A DNA stretch of 60,751 nucleotides from Pedobacter yonginensis (GCF_003173595.1 NZ_QGNZ01000006.1:1-60751); one strand, 5' to 3'. Shown: positions 25,051 to 33,707, counted from the first letter of the stretch. Notes: generated by a model from the letters alone, not told the origin. Translations and numbers: made by a program.

Positions 25051-25362
25051 CTATACACCAAAGAAAGCCTTAATGATTACAGCAACTAGAACTAAGAAAA
25101 GGCAACTGCCACCCCATCCCATAAGTTCTTTGTTGATGTCCTGATCGCCCGAGTTCCATTTTACGTAAACCCTAACACCACCAATAATACCTACCACTGC
25201 ACCGATGGCAAGGCAAAGGGTCGCTACTGGGTCTACGTACTGGCGTAAGGAAGTGTTAGCGGCATTGATGCCCGTTACACCGTCAGCCATTGCTACATGT
25301 CCGCTTAAAACACATACTACTGCAACTGCGAACGCTTTTTTGAATTTGTTTGACATTTTCAT
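25051..25362 (-). CDS. traE: TraE pilin-like protein (VirB2-like, DUF4134)
   Basis: 103 residues: signal peptide to about residue 26 (ending AMADG), then GINAANTSLRQYVDPVATL, a Gly-rich membrane segment (IGAVVGIIGGVRVYVKWNSG) and a second membrane segment at the C-terminus. This is the DUF4134/TraE pattern, probably the pilin. It is followed by traF and preceded by repeat copy E and a second family member. Confidence 0.88.
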   Translation of the reverse strand: MKMSNKFKKAFAVAVVCVLSGHVAMADGVTGINAANTSLRQYVDPVATLCLAIGAVVGIIGGVRVYVKWNSGDQDINKELMGWGGSCLFLVLVAVIIKAFFGV

Positions 25363-25450
25363 AATGAAAAAAATTAATGGATTAAAAAATTAAATGATTA
25401 AAAAAAATATGGACTAAACATTGAAATGTTCCTGATTGGATAGCTTGAAC

Positions 25451-25558
25451 GCTATCGTTTTTTGACCTCGAGCAGATCTGCTCTGTGTTGAAATACTATT
25501 AAAATACGAGTGGAGCTGAACAGATCTGCGCTTGCTCCACTATCAAAACGATAGTATT
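25451..25558 (+). repeat. Dispersed palindromic repeat, copy E
   Basis: A shortened copy: GCTATCGTTTT, the perfect palindrome GAGCAGATCTGCTC, GAAATACTATTA, then GATCTGCGCTTGCTCC and ACTATCAAAACGATAGT. Its right end is 2 bp from the stop of the upstream TraE-like gene, between the two pilin paralogues. Confidence 0.85.
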
Positions 25559-25560
25559 TA

Positions 25561-25881
25561 TTAAACTCCGTAAAGTGCGCCTATGAACACGGCTACCAGT
25601 TGAAAGAAGATACATGATAAAAACCAACCGATGACTTGGGCATCAATATGATGTTTACCAGTATTCCAATTTGTATAAACCCGAACACCGCCCACTATAC
25701 CGGTTATTGCACCAACACCATAGCAACAATATACTAAAGCTTGGTAGCTACGTTTTACCTCTCTAGTTGCATCCCCAAACTCTTGTAGTCCAGGTTGCGA
25801 AAAGGCAGAAAAACAGAGCGCACAAAAAAAGGCTGTGAGAAACACAACCTTTGAATGGTCAATTATTTTGCCTCGTTTCAT
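25561..25881 (-). CDS. Second TraE-like pilin paralogue (DUF4134)
   Basis: 106 residues: signal peptide to about residue 28 (ending AFSQP), then a Gly-rich segment GVGAITGIVGGVRVYTNWNTG and a C-terminal membrane segment ending ALYGV. It is a clear paralogue of the TraE protein at 25051-25362 (shared GGVRVYxxWN and terminal GV). The pair may be major and minor pilins, or an ancestral duplication. Confidence 0.82.
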   Translation of the reverse strand: MKRGKIIDHSKVVFLTAFFCALCFSAFSQPGLQEFGDATREVKRSYQALVYCCYGVGAITGIVGGVRVYTNWNTGKHHIDAQVIGWFLSCIFFQLVAVFIGALYGV

Positions 25882-25883
25882 AA

Positions 25884-26270
25884 TTAAAATACAAATGATC
25901 GTTTTACATCGATGGTGTCACTTTTTGCCAATTTAATTAGATCGGACATTTGAGTAATACCGCCTGTTGATTGATTAATGTTATGGGATAGCAGATTTAA
26001 TTCCTCCGTATCTTCTTCTTGCATTTCCCAAACCGTATTTGAAGTTTCTTCTTCTACCGCTACGTTTTGGTAAGTAGTTTCTTCCGCAATAGAAATTGGC
26101 ACATGATCTTCAACCTCTGTAGCTAAAACATCTTCGTGAAATGTTAATTCGTCTGAACCGCTTGCTACTGCTATTGTGCCTTGTGATTTCATGCTATCAA
26201 TAATGATATTGATAATGTAGTACAACACGTATCCTACTACAATAATGATTGTAAATTTTGACCAACTCAT
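25884..26270 (-). CDS. Membrane-anchored acidic protein of the transfer operon
   Basis: 128 residues with one N-terminal membrane segment (about 6-25) and an acidic, Glu/Thr-rich, probably disordered remainder. The position between traB and the pilin genes corresponds to traC/traD of other Bacteroidota operons, but no sequence motif allows a name. It is spaced 2 bp from both neighbours. Confidence 0.62.
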   Translation of the reverse strand: MSWSKFTIIIVVGYVLYYIINIIIDSMKSQGTIAVASGSDELTFHEDVLATEVEDHVPISIAEETTYQNVAVEEETSNTVWEMQEEDTEELNLLSHNINQSTGGITQMSDLIKLAKSDTIDVKRSFVF

Positions 26271-26272
26271 AA

Positions 26273-26686
26273 TTATAAATCTTTAAGTGAATTTTTAAGT
26301 GAATTTTTGATCTCTGTTTTTATATCGGGGTAACGCTCCATAAAATCGTCTAACAGGAAATTTATAAACTGGGTAACATCTATATCCAGTGCATTTTTTA
26401 AATGACCTAGAATTGCCGAATGTTTATCATCAATCCTGATCAGCATTTTTTTACTCCCATTTACTTTTAGTTCCCGAATGGCATTAATCAACTTATCCAA
26501 ATCCGAATCGCTTGGGGCTGGTCGGGTTGATAACTCTTTTTTAGGTTGCTCATTCTTTATCGGGGGTGGGCTTTCTTCCTTTTTTAAATCAGTTGTTTTT
26601 TCAACTTGTAAAGAGTTTTGCTCGTTTGGTTTATCACGCTCCTGCCGTACTTGTGCGGTTAACGCTTTAATGGATTGCATTGTCAT
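26273..26686 (-). CDS. traB: TraB-like protein (DUF3408-type)
   Basis: 137 residues. Residues 1-65 are a charged, Pro/Lys-rich linker. Residues 80-125 (MLIRIDDKHSAILGHLKNAL, then FINFLLDDFMERYPDI) look like the DUF3408 ribbon-helix-helix end that partners the ParA-like TraA. The last residues carry a short tandem duplication (NSLKNSLKDL) arising from a repeated 12-bp unit. It overlaps traA by 20 bp. Confidence 0.7.
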   Translation of the reverse strand: MTMQSIKALTAQVRQERDKPNEQNSLQVEKTTDLKKEESPPPIKNEQPKKELSTRPAPSDSDLDKLINAIRELKVNGSKKMLIRIDDKHSAILGHLKNALDIDVTQFINFLLDDFMERYPDIKTEIKNSLKNSLKDL

Positions 26687-27314
26687 GGGCTTTGCTTCTT
26701 AGAAATTCATTATAGATTAGTTCAAATACGGAAGCAACAACCTGTATGACATTTGGGGGTGTTTCGTAGGTTGTTATTCTTTGAAAATCTATTCTTTCAG
26801 TTATCGGCTGTGTTACAGCACCAAATTTCTGTAAACCAGCATTAACACTTTCTAAAGTTTCATATTTTACACTGGCTCTAATCCTGTTTGGTATAAAAAC
26901 TATGGGTACGTCCTTATTAAGAAGTTTTACTACAGATGAAAAGTCAATTGTTGCATTGACTGAAAATTCATCGTATGCAAAAGGACTAATGATTAAATCT
27001 ACCCCTTTAAAGATGGGAATTAGTGCATCGTTCTCGATGTTCCCTGCAACATCTAATATTGCAATCTGATCTTGGTTTTCTTTGAATACACCACTAACAA
27101 TATCAAATTGATTAAGCTCTAAAGTTTCCACCTCGTAAAGTGGTGGGTTTTCCAAAACTAAAGAAGCTTGATGCTTATTGTAAATAGATTGTTGGTTGTC
27201 CATATCAAAAATAACAACTTCCCTGTTTTTCGCTAAGGATAGATAATTTGAAAAGAGAACCGCTAGAGTAGATTTACCTACTCCCCCTTTTTGGTTTGCG
27301 AATAGTATTATCAT
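26667..27314 (-). CDS. traA: TraA, ParA-family ATPase of the transfer region
   Basis: 215 residues. Deviant Walker A QKGGVGKST at 8-16, IFDMDNQQS as the second motif and AILDVAGN as Walker B. CTnDOT-type TraA proteins share this architecture and precede TraB. A role in positioning the transfer machinery or its DNA is the usual proposal. This is distinct from the plasmid partition ParA at 32505. Confidence 0.85.
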   Translation of the reverse strand: MIILFANQKGGVGKSTLAVLFSNYLSLAKNREVVIFDMDNQQSIYNKHQASLVLENPPLYEVETLELNQFDIVSGVFKENQDQIAILDVAGNIENDALIPIFKGVDLIISPFAYDEFSVNATIDFSSVVKLLNKDVPIVFIPNRIRASVKYETLESVNAGLQKFGAVTQPITERIDFQRITTYETPPNVIQVVASVFELIYNEFLRSKAHDNAIH

Positions 27315-27325
27315 AATAGTTTTTT

Positions 27326-28810
27326 TTAGCGTGTGTTAATTCTTGCCTTTTTTTCTCTGCGCCTGTTTCGGCCATGTATTTGGCTATCGTCTACATCATC
27401 AGAAATATTCAAATCGAAGTCTTGAATAATTTCTAGTAAACTGCCTGATTGTTCTTGTTGTGGTAGTTGTTCTGAAACATTTTCGTTTTTTGGTTCTACA
27501 AATAGATTTGAATAGTCTTCTTGTGTAGATTTTGTTCCGTTTTCTCTTTGCTGTAATAGTCCTGAACTATTTGCCAACAACGAATAATCTTGTTCACTGG
27601 TTACCCTTTTGGCATCTATAAGGTATCCGCTTTCTTTATCCATAACATAGACAGAACCAGCATCTATGAATATTCCCAACTTATGAAAATTCAATCCCTC
27701 GTTTATTGAACCGAACTCATGAACTGCGGATTTTATAAAAGCTGATATTTCGTGAAATTTCTCTTTAGAAAGCTCTGCAAGGGTTGTTTCAAAATTCTTT
27801 CCTTTAAAGATGTTATTAACTGCTTCCTGTTCTTTGAAACCATCAACCTTAATAATGTGGGTATTAATTTCTTGGAACTCCCCTTGTCTGATAAATTCTT
27901 TTAATGGCATTATTTCCCCACCCTTAAAAACAGTACTACCCTTATTATCTATGATTGTGTAACCATGAGGTGGTAAACCGTTTTTACCATGAAATACTAT
28001 ATCCAATCCTACCCTTTTTAATTTCTCGGCCAAATCCGAGGTATAACCGATCTGTTTAAGTTCTTTGCTTTTGGATGGCTCGAATACTGGCCTGATTTCA
28101 GAACTGTTGGTTTTCTTATACTTTTCAATAATCTTCCTTACCTGGGCAATCTTTTTCTTGTTAGGATTATATTGCTCTATCTTTTTGTTTACATCTTGCA
28201 TAGGTATTTCCCCCTGAACGCCATCGAACTTTCTTAGGATAATTTTGCTTTCATCATTACTTGTATGGAAGCCTCTTTGTTCGAGCAATAATTTAAACTG
28301 GGGTAAACTAGACACATTGAAAGCTAGAGCCCTTTTTATAGTTTCTGCGGTGTCATGCTTGATATCGGTACGCATTATCTTTTGAATGGCCGAGGCTGAT
28401 TTTAGATATTCCAAGCTGTCGGGAACTTTTAACCCGTTCGGCTGTATTCTACTACTCACTACATGAACATGATTGTTATCTGTATCCTTATGGAAAATGA
28501 CCATATAAGGATTTTGCCTATAGCCCATTTCTTTCATATAGGCATCAGCAATTTTTGTTAATTCATGTTTATCATATTCCCTACCAGTACATGATATCAT
28601 CGCATGAAATTGTTTTTCCTTTACTTCCGAGTTAATGGATGAATAAGCTTTAAGGTAATTTTTATATTCCTCCGGCATAAGGTTTGGAACATTTTGCAGG
28701 TAGCCGAAATTTTCGACTTTCATCAGCTCCCCCAAATCCTTTTCTGTTTTCTTGGTATTGTAGCTAACTCCGTTGAAAGAACTACTACTGTTAAGAATTT
28801 TTGCTAACAT
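27326..28810 (-). CDS. mobB: MobB relaxase (MOBP-type)
   Basis: 494 residues. The catalytic N-terminal domain (about 1-190) has the FHAMISCTGREYD strand and the metal-binding NNHVHVVSSRI motif at about 113-123, with Tyr residues near the N-terminus as nick candidates. The remaining 300 residues are hydrophilic and end in a basic tail (HGRNRRREKKARINTR). It should nick oriT and pilot the strand into the recipient. It lies 1 bp after mobA, with traA next. Confidence 0.9.
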   Translation of the reverse strand: MLAKILNSSSSFNGVSYNTKKTEKDLGELMKVENFGYLQNVPNLMPEEYKNYLKAYSSINSEVKEKQFHAMISCTGREYDKHELTKIADAYMKEMGYRQNPYMVIFHKDTDNNHVHVVSSRIQPNGLKVPDSLEYLKSASAIQKIMRTDIKHDTAETIKRALAFNVSSLPQFKLLLEQRGFHTSNDESKIILRKFDGVQGEIPMQDVNKKIEQYNPNKKKIAQVRKIIEKYKKTNSSEIRPVFEPSKSKELKQIGYTSDLAEKLKRVGLDIVFHGKNGLPPHGYTIIDNKGSTVFKGGEIMPLKEFIRQGEFQEINTHIIKVDGFKEQEAVNNIFKGKNFETTLAELSKEKFHEISAFIKSAVHEFGSINEGLNFHKLGIFIDAGSVYVMDKESGYLIDAKRVTSEQDYSLLANSSGLLQQRENGTKSTQEDYSNLFVEPKNENVSEQLPQQEQSGSLLEIIQDFDLNISDDVDDSQIHGRNRRREKKARINTR

Positions 28811-28811
28811 A

Positions 28812-29213
28812 CTACCCTTTCATTGTTCGGTACATCAAACGGAAAAGCTTATTTAATTCGCTTTCCTGTTCAAGAAAAATCTTCATTTGGTTGTTAAAAT
28901 CAGCTACAATGTTTGGCGGTAGATCATGGGTTTTAGTAATCGTATTAGCGTGTTTAGCTAATTGATTAATATTATTTCCAACCTTACCTATGTCTGCACC
29001 GATAATTGATAATTGATTAATAACATCTTTTGTAACTATGAAACTTTGATTTTCTAAAACTCGCTTTCTAAAAAGCGTAGTCCTGTTCAAACCTGTATCA
29101 TTTTCCAGTTGTCCTAAAGCTGTGTATTCTTTTGGTGTTAACCTAAGATGTACTTGTTGTGTCGCTTTATCTTCTGGTTTTTTTTCAGGTCTACCACCTT
29201 TATTTCTACCCAT
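28812..29213 (-). CDS. mobA: MobA relaxosome accessory protein (RHH)
   Basis: 133 residues. A basic N-terminus GRNKGGRPEKK is followed by a ribbon-helix-helix segment QVHLRLTPKEYTALGQL (about 21-37) and the NNINQLAKHANT helix (about 80-91) that typifies MobA/MobC accessory proteins. It should bind oriT next to its own start and recruit the relaxase. It is the first gene of the minus-strand transfer operon. Confidence 0.88.
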   Translation of the reverse strand: MGRNKGGRPEKKPEDKATQQVHLRLTPKEYTALGQLENDTGLNRTTLFRKRVLENQSFIVTKDVINQLSIIGADIGKVGNNINQLAKHANTITKTHDLPPNIVADFNNQMKIFLEQESELNKLFRLMYRTMKG

Positions 29214-29254
29214 AATATTGTGCTATTTGTTATAAGAAAAATGAGTTGCAAATT

Positions 29255-29375
29255 TTTCCCTACCCCCCATTCAATAAAATCTAATGAGGTACGAATGGAT
29301 TTTTTGGATGGGCAAGAGGTTAGAGTGAGAGAAAAACCCTACGGGTTTTTTGATACACGAAAACACATCTTGCAA
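29255..29375. other. oriT: Candidate origin of transfer (oriT)
   Basis: Directly upstream of mobA/mobB. A perfect stem AAAAACCC/GGGTTTTT (29332-29350, 3-nt loop) is followed by TGATACACGAAAACAC, a short conserved block also found beside the two outlying iterons. An inverted repeat next to a short conserved nick region beside the relaxosome genes is the usual oriT layout. The exact nick site cannot be read from the sequence. Confidence 0.5.
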
Positions 29376-29529
29376 TATGAAAAACAACAAACCGTTTAGG
29401 CATTAAAATCGCCTGAATTTCGATCGCCCTATATACAGCGCTACCGATATACGTATAGACCATAATCGTTATTTATTAATCATCCAAAACCCTTAGTTGA
29501 GATCCGTATATATAGGTAATCATATATAC

Positions 29530-29561
29530 GTATAGACGTATAGATGTATAGGCGTATAAAC
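29530..29561. repeat. Four tandem 8-bp GTATARRY units
   Basis: GTATAGAC, GTATAGAT, GTATAGGC and GTATAAAC follow each other without gaps in the middle of a TATA-rich stretch. Similar degenerate units continue on both sides and reappear near 30240-30325. Confidence 0.65.
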
Positions 29562-29983
29562 CTATATGCGAATAGGTTGATATAGCGATATACTTATATA
29601 TCATCTTGTAAAAAAATCTCTTACAGCAAAAAGAAAAAGATTGAGGCAAAAGCCTTAGTACAGACAGAGAGTTTGACCTCAATTGATTAACTAATTAATC
29701 CTGCCTGTATATAAATTTTTTAGGAATACACACGTCGCTACTTTACCGTACGGACAAAACTGTCTGCCTATGGGTCATTGAAAATAAGCCGATTTCATAC
29801 TCGTATGATTAAGGGTTATTACAACTGCACATAATTCCTGATTTATCATCAGAAACGTTTCTTCCCTGCCATTCAAAGTACTTCCTTTTTCTGCATACTT
29901 TTTGAAATCATATATACAGATATACAAATATACAGTTTCGCTATATTTTACAAAGCTTTTTTACTGTTTTGCTATATTTAAAG

Positions 29984-30012
29984 TTTATTATACTGATTGT
30001 CAGTATAATAAA
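29984..30012. repeat. Perfect 13-bp inverted repeat
   Basis: TTTATTATACTGA, a 3-base centre, then TCAGTATAATAAA. It is A+T-rich and has no T-tract after it, so it is more likely a protein-binding site than a terminator. Confidence 0.65.
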
Positions 30013-30334
30013 GTTATAGCAAATAAAAAGCGAAGAACGCAATTGGCTGATCAGGTTCGATTTTTGTTTACTCTTAGATTAAAGAGAATGGGCGAAGTCT
30101 GGTAACGGCCAATAGAGATTGATTAATCCAAAATTGGCGATAGATTGAATGAGAAAAAATACGCAACAACTACTATTTATTTGCAGGGAGCATAGTATTT
30201 ATATAGTAAGCAATTCTACGTAGTTGTGATTAAATAACTGATATATAGGAATATAGAAATATACGTATAATTACCTATATGGATATACGCATATAGGTAT
30301 ATACAAACAATGTATATATAGGATTGTATTTGAT

Positions 30335-30361
30335 AGGGTATTAGCCTGTAACTAATACCCT
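30335..30361 (-). terminator. Hairpin overlapping the LuxR-type gene's stop codon
   Basis: A perfect 10-bp stem AGGGTATTAG/CTAATACCCT with a 7-nt loop covers the last codons and the stop of the gene at 30341. The following minus-strand sequence is A/T-mixed rather than a T-run, so it may protect the mRNA end rather than terminate. Confidence 0.5.
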
Positions 30362-31264
30362 GTTTAAATCGTGTCTGCTGGACACCCCGACTTTTAAAAA
30401 TATATTTTGACTGTGCTTTGTAACTGTTCTTTCAGATATGAATAACTGGTCGGCAATATCCTTATATTTTAAGCCTTGACAGATCAATACCGCTACATCT
30501 TTTTCTCTAGTCGTGAGCTTGAATTCATCGCATTTTAGGTCGAACCTTTCCTCTACACTTAAATTATTTTCAGCTGATAATAACTGTAAGAGTATCTCGT
30601 TTTTCTTCCTTGCTTCCTTAACATTAGTATAGAAAAATAAAAAGGAGATCAATACAAAGCTTGTATTCATTACGGAGACTTCTAAGATTTGGCTACCTTG
30701 AAAATAACTAATACCAGGTAGCGATATCCAAGGCACAAAAGAAACAAAAATAAGCATGACCTGAAAGTCTTGCTGTCCATCTTCTTTCAATTTGCTACGG
30801 ATAGCAATAAAAATATTATACATAGCATAAAAAGCATAGATAAATGGAATTATCATTCCATGCTTTACCGATTGAATGATTTTACCTGTAACGATGTATT
30901 CTATAACGATGAATATAACAAAAGGGAGAAATAAGAACATTCCAACACCCCAAACGGCATGGAAGCGGATGGCTCGTAAATCGTAGGTCTTGTAAAAGTA
31001 ATAGGGAATATAGCACCCTACAGCAAAACCACTTCCATACGCCAAAATATTCTGAACCACGATTGAGAAATTTTGGTTCGGATCGGGAAACAAACCCCCA
31101 AAAAGATTATATATAACAAATAAAAATAAGAGCATTAAATAGTAACCCTGTTTTTTATCTATGGGATTTTGAAGATAAAAAAGGATTTGGTATAACAATA
31201 GGATGGTTTCGCTAATCAAAAATATCAGCGTCACCAATTCCATATCTGAATTAAGAACTTTCAT
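30341..31264 (-). CDS. Membrane-bound LuxR-type transcription regulator
   Basis: 307 residues. Seven hydrophobic segments in residues 8-215 form a polytopic sensor-like N-terminus, then a short helical linker. A C-terminal LuxR/GerE helix-turn-helix (about 243-303) follows, with LTTREKDVAVLICQGLKYKDIA, the SERTVTKH recognition helix and the FLKVGVSSR end. It probably senses a membrane or extracellular signal. Proximity to oriT and partition genes makes control of plasmid functions possible but unproven. Confidence 0.8.
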   Translation of the reverse strand: MKVLNSDMELVTLIFLISETILLLYQILFYLQNPIDKKQGYYLMLLFLFVIYNLFGGLFPDPNQNFSIVVQNILAYGSGFAVGCYIPYYFYKTYDLRAIRFHAVWGVGMFLFLPFVIFIVIEYIVTGKIIQSVKHGMIIPFIYAFYAMYNIFIAIRSKLKEDGQQDFQVMLIFVSFVPWISLPGISYFQGSQILEVSVMNTSFVLISFLFFYTNVKEARKKNEILLQLLSAENNLSVEERFDLKCDEFKLTTREKDVAVLICQGLKYKDIADQLFISERTVTKHSQNIFLKVGVSSRHDLNRVLVTG

Positions 31265-31296
31265 AGGTAAATGGTAGATGTACGATTAGATGATGC

Positions 31297-31866
31297 TTAG
31301 GGTCGTTTTAGCATAAACAACGTGTAAGTAAACTCTATCTTATCATACACTTCAAATTTAAACCGGTTGTACCACGGAATATTCTTTAGAGTAGATGTTT
31401 CTAACAGAATGGTTAAATTTTGTTTTTCAGCATCATTGATTACCTCGTTTAGTAATTTGCTTCCCTGTCCTTGATGTTGCGCTGTTCTATCAACGCCAAT
31501 AAACCAAAGGTAATAGAACGGTTCTTTTGGATAACGGCTTTTAATTTTCGTTTCCCTGCTCATTGCTTTACCAGCCCGTCCAATCCCAATAGAGTTAACA
31601 ACGAGCATCAGGTCTAGCCAAATCGCCTTTAGTGTAGTTTTCTTTTTGTGCGGATACATAATTAGAGCGCACGCAGTTTTTTCTTCATTCAGATAAACCT
31701 CCCCAAAAAGAGTACAGATATCAAATGAGTAGGCCATCAAAGCCCTAATTCTTTTTACCCGTTTGTTGTCGGGCTTGACGATGTAGTTTACACTTTGGTT
31801 TTCATCGAATGAGTTGGTAAGGATTTCCACCACTAATTCTCTGTCATTTTTCGTAGCTTTCTTCAT
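31297..31866 (-). CDS. GNAT-family N-acetyltransferase
   Basis: About 189 residues from the internal ATG at 31866; the upstream ATG at 31890 adds eight residues. The acetyl-CoA motif is HQGQGSKLL (matching Q/RxxGxG/A) after a YLWFIGVDRTA strand, and the C-terminal WYNRFKFEVYD strand-helix is typical of GNAT proteins. The substrate cannot be told from the sequence. It lies in the accessory segment between the LuxR-type regulator and the partition genes. Confidence 0.8.
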   Translation of the reverse strand: MKKATKNDRELVVEILTNSFDENQSVNYIVKPDNKRVKRIRALMAYSFDICTLFGEVYLNEEKTACALIMYPHKKKTTLKAIWLDLMLVVNSIGIGRAGKAMSRETKIKSRYPKEPFYYLWFIGVDRTAQHQGQGSKLLNEVINDAEKQNLTILLETSTLKNIPWYNRFKFEVYDKIEFTYTLFMLKRP

Positions 31867-32045
31867 TGGTTTTCGTAGATGTAGATGCATATATAAGTAT
31901 ATACGGCAATAATCTAAAGTTTCATATCTTTACCGCCTGTAAATCATTCCATTTTATTTTTTGGGAAGCCTCTATCTGCATTTAACAAATATACGGTTTT
32001 GCTATAAATTTTCAATTGACAAAAAGCAAAGCTATTTTTATAACA

Positions 32046-32447
32046 ATGAGTGAAATTGTACAATTAAAGAAAATCAGGAAAGCTCTTGGCCTCAATCAAA
32101 AAGAGTTTGCCAATACCATTGGCCTAACGCAGGGGGGTTATTCTGATATCGAGCGAGGGAAAAATGGGATATCGGGTACAGTAAAAAAAATGCTAATCCT
32201 CGTCCATCACATTAATATAACGTTTTTGGATGGTAAGGGAGAGATGTTCTATATAGAAATGCCAACGGATGAACCCGAATTGAGCATTTCATCAACTCCA
32301 CTGGATAGTGACACAAAAGACACTACAATCGAACTTTTACAGGCAGATATCAACCGATTGAAAGCTGAACGTGATCTTTATATTGAACTATTAAACACCA
32401 AAGACAAAACCATAGAAAGTTTAGAAAAGCAGTTAAAAAATAAATGA
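32046..32447 (+). CDS. XRE-family helix-turn-helix regulator with coiled-coil tail
   Basis: About 133 residues from the ATG at 32046; a TTG further upstream (32016) is less likely. The HTH domain covers residues 1-60 (LKKIRKALGLNQKEFANTIG, then GGYSDIERGK). The linker is Thr/Ser-rich, and residues 95-133 form a Leu/Lys/Glu coiled coil for oligomerisation. It lies immediately upstream of parA, with a double GACGTC operator overlapping its stop codon. It may regulate the partition genes. Confidence 0.8.
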   Translation: MSEIVQLKKIRKALGLNQKEFANTIGLTQGGYSDIERGKNGISGTVKKMLILVHHINITFLDGKGEMFYIEMPTDEPELSISSTPLDSDTKDTTIELLQADINRLKAERDLYIELLNTKDKTIESLEKQLKNK

Positions 32448-32465
32448 CGTCATAACGTCATTATG
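32444..32465. promoter_or_regulatory. Double TGACGTCA operator upstream of parA
   Basis: ATGACGTCAT followed at once by AACGTCATTATG gives one perfect and one degenerate palindrome, 40-60 bp before the parA ATG and overlapping the XRE-gene stop codon. Confidence 0.6.
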
Positions 32466-32504
32466 TAAATATTTATTTGTATCATTGCGTAAAGATGTAT
32501 ATAA

Positions 32505-33257
32505 ATGAAAACTATAGCTATTTTAAATCATAAAGGGGGTACTGGTAAAACTACCTCTGCCCTGAACATTGGCGCTGGTCTGGCTCGATTGCAGAAAAAG
32601 ACACTTCTTGTAGATATCGACCCACAATCAAATTTAACAGAGGGCTTAGGCATTAGAGATGTGGAAACATCAATTTACGAAAGCATCAGCGATGTTAAGT
32701 ATAAAACGCCTTTACCTATTCAGAAAATTTCAGAGTTTTTGCACATAATTCCATCTTCATTGGATTTACTGGGGGCTGAATTAGAACTCGTATCAAGGCC
32801 AAACCGTGAGCGTATTTTCGCTACGTTACTTGAGCCACTAAAGAAGATATACGATTACATTATTATCGATTGTCCTCCTGCTTTAGGGATGCTAACAATG
32901 AATGCTCTTGTTCCATGCGACACGGTGCTAGTGCCTTTAGAAGCAGACTTTTATTCTTACAGGGGAATAGATAGGCTGGTGACTATTATTGAGACTGTGC
33001 AACTGCATTTTAATCCAACACTGGCAATAGGTGGGGTGTTCATTACGAAATGTAATCCGCAAAGATTATTAACTAAAAGCATTAGAGAAAGCGTAAAGAA
33101 ACATTTTAATGATACCTTATTTGATACAATAATTCGTGTCAATGTTGACCTTGCGGAAGCCCCAGTATCGGGAAAGGACATTTTTCAATATGCGCCTACA
33201 TCAAACGGAGCAAAGGACTATTCAGATTTAGTGGACGAACTATTAACAAAAATTTAA
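32505..33257 (+). CDS. parA: ParA partition ATPase
   Basis: 250 residues. Deviant Walker A KGGTGKTT at 10-17, the LLVDIDPQSNLTEGLG motif at about 38-53 and Walker B IIIDCPPALG at about 118-127. There is no N-terminal DNA-binding domain, so it is a small type Ib-like ParA. It forms an operon with the small gene 4 bp downstream and should segregate plasmid copies. The GACGTC operators upstream may control it. Confidence 0.92.
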   Translation: MKTIAILNHKGGTGKTTSALNIGAGLARLQKKTLLVDIDPQSNLTEGLGIRDVETSIYESISDVKYKTPLPIQKISEFLHIIPSSLDLLGAELELVSRPNRERIFATLLEPLKKIYDYIIIDCPPALGMLTMNALVPCDTVLVPLEADFYSYRGIDRLVTIIETVQLHFNPTLAIGGVFITKCNPQRLLTKSIRESVKKHFNDTLFDTIIRVNVDLAEAPVSGKDIFQYAPTSNGAKDYSDLVDELLTKI

Positions 33258-33261
33258 GATT

Positions 33262-33525
33262 ATGGCAAAGACTAAAGACTTTGGGGGCTTAGAAAGTAAC
33301 AATAAAAATATAGGCAATGGGGTTAATGCCCTTATAAAATCCCCCGTACAGCCTAAAACTACAGCAAAAGAAGAACAGAATAATGAAGATAATACCGATA
33401 TGTCTAATTATCCGTTACGAATACCGAGAGCAACGTTAAAGGTTCTAAAGAGTATTGCGCTTGATAAAGATACATCATTAAAAGATTTAATTATGGTGGC
33501 ATTACAGGAAAAATATGGTATATAA
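33262..33525 (+). CDS. Small partition partner protein (ParB-like, RHH type)
   Basis: 87 residues. The first 45 are low-complexity and Asn/Lys-rich, as in the arms of small centromere-binding proteins. Residues 48-87 (YPLRIPRATLKVLKSIALDK, SLKDLIMVALQEKY) have a ribbon-helix-helix pattern. With parA 4 bp upstream, it is probably the centromere-binding partner. A terminator follows directly. Confidence 0.72.
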   Translation: MAKTKDFGGLESNNKNIGNGVNALIKSPVQPKTTAKEEQNNEDNTDMSNYPLRIPRATLKVLKSIALDKDTSLKDLIMVALQEKYGI

Positions 33526-33527
33526 CT

Positions 33528-33548
33528 AAAGCCTCTAAAGAGGCTTTT
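33528..33548 (+). terminator. Terminator of the par operon
   Basis: Perfect 9-bp stem AAAGCCTCT/AGAGGCTTT with an AA loop, ending in TTTT, starting 2 bp after the stop codon. Repeat copy F begins immediately after it. Confidence 0.8.
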
Positions 33549-33702
33549 ACTATTCTTTTGCTTTGCCTAGGAATAAAAGCGCCATCGAAAACGATAGTGT
33601 TTTTTTGTGAAGATCCCGGACTGCAGAAATCCAAAACACTATTAAAATGCTCGGCCAGGTTCACTGATCTGCACCAGCTCCACCAATAGAACAATAGTAT
33701 TC
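33549..33702 (+). repeat. Dispersed palindromic repeat, copy F
   Basis: A full copy nearly identical to inverted copy D (shared GCGCCATCGAAAACGATAG and CAGCTCCACCAATAGAAC). It ends 5 bp before the ATG of the nuclease gene, so any promoter for that gene must lie inside the repeat. Confidence 0.88.
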
Positions 33703-33707
33703 TAAAA

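Larger units (their letters stand above)
29214..30334. other. 1.1-kb non-coding region: oriT candidate and TATA-rich repeats
   Basis: No convincing gene. It contains the oriT candidate next to mobA, several clusters of TATACG/TATAGG-type short repeats (29448-29600, 29905-29932, 30240-30325), including four tandem 8-bp units at 29530-29561, and a perfect 13-bp inverted repeat at 29984-30012. The clustering suggests DNA-binding or strand-opening functions for transfer or partition. Confidence 0.6.

Noticed and set aside
29476..30105. Short frames in the mob-par intergenic region
   Set aside because: Tyr/Ile-rich translations of TATA repeats with no start signal. The frame at 29902 also crosses the inverted repeat at 29984-30012.
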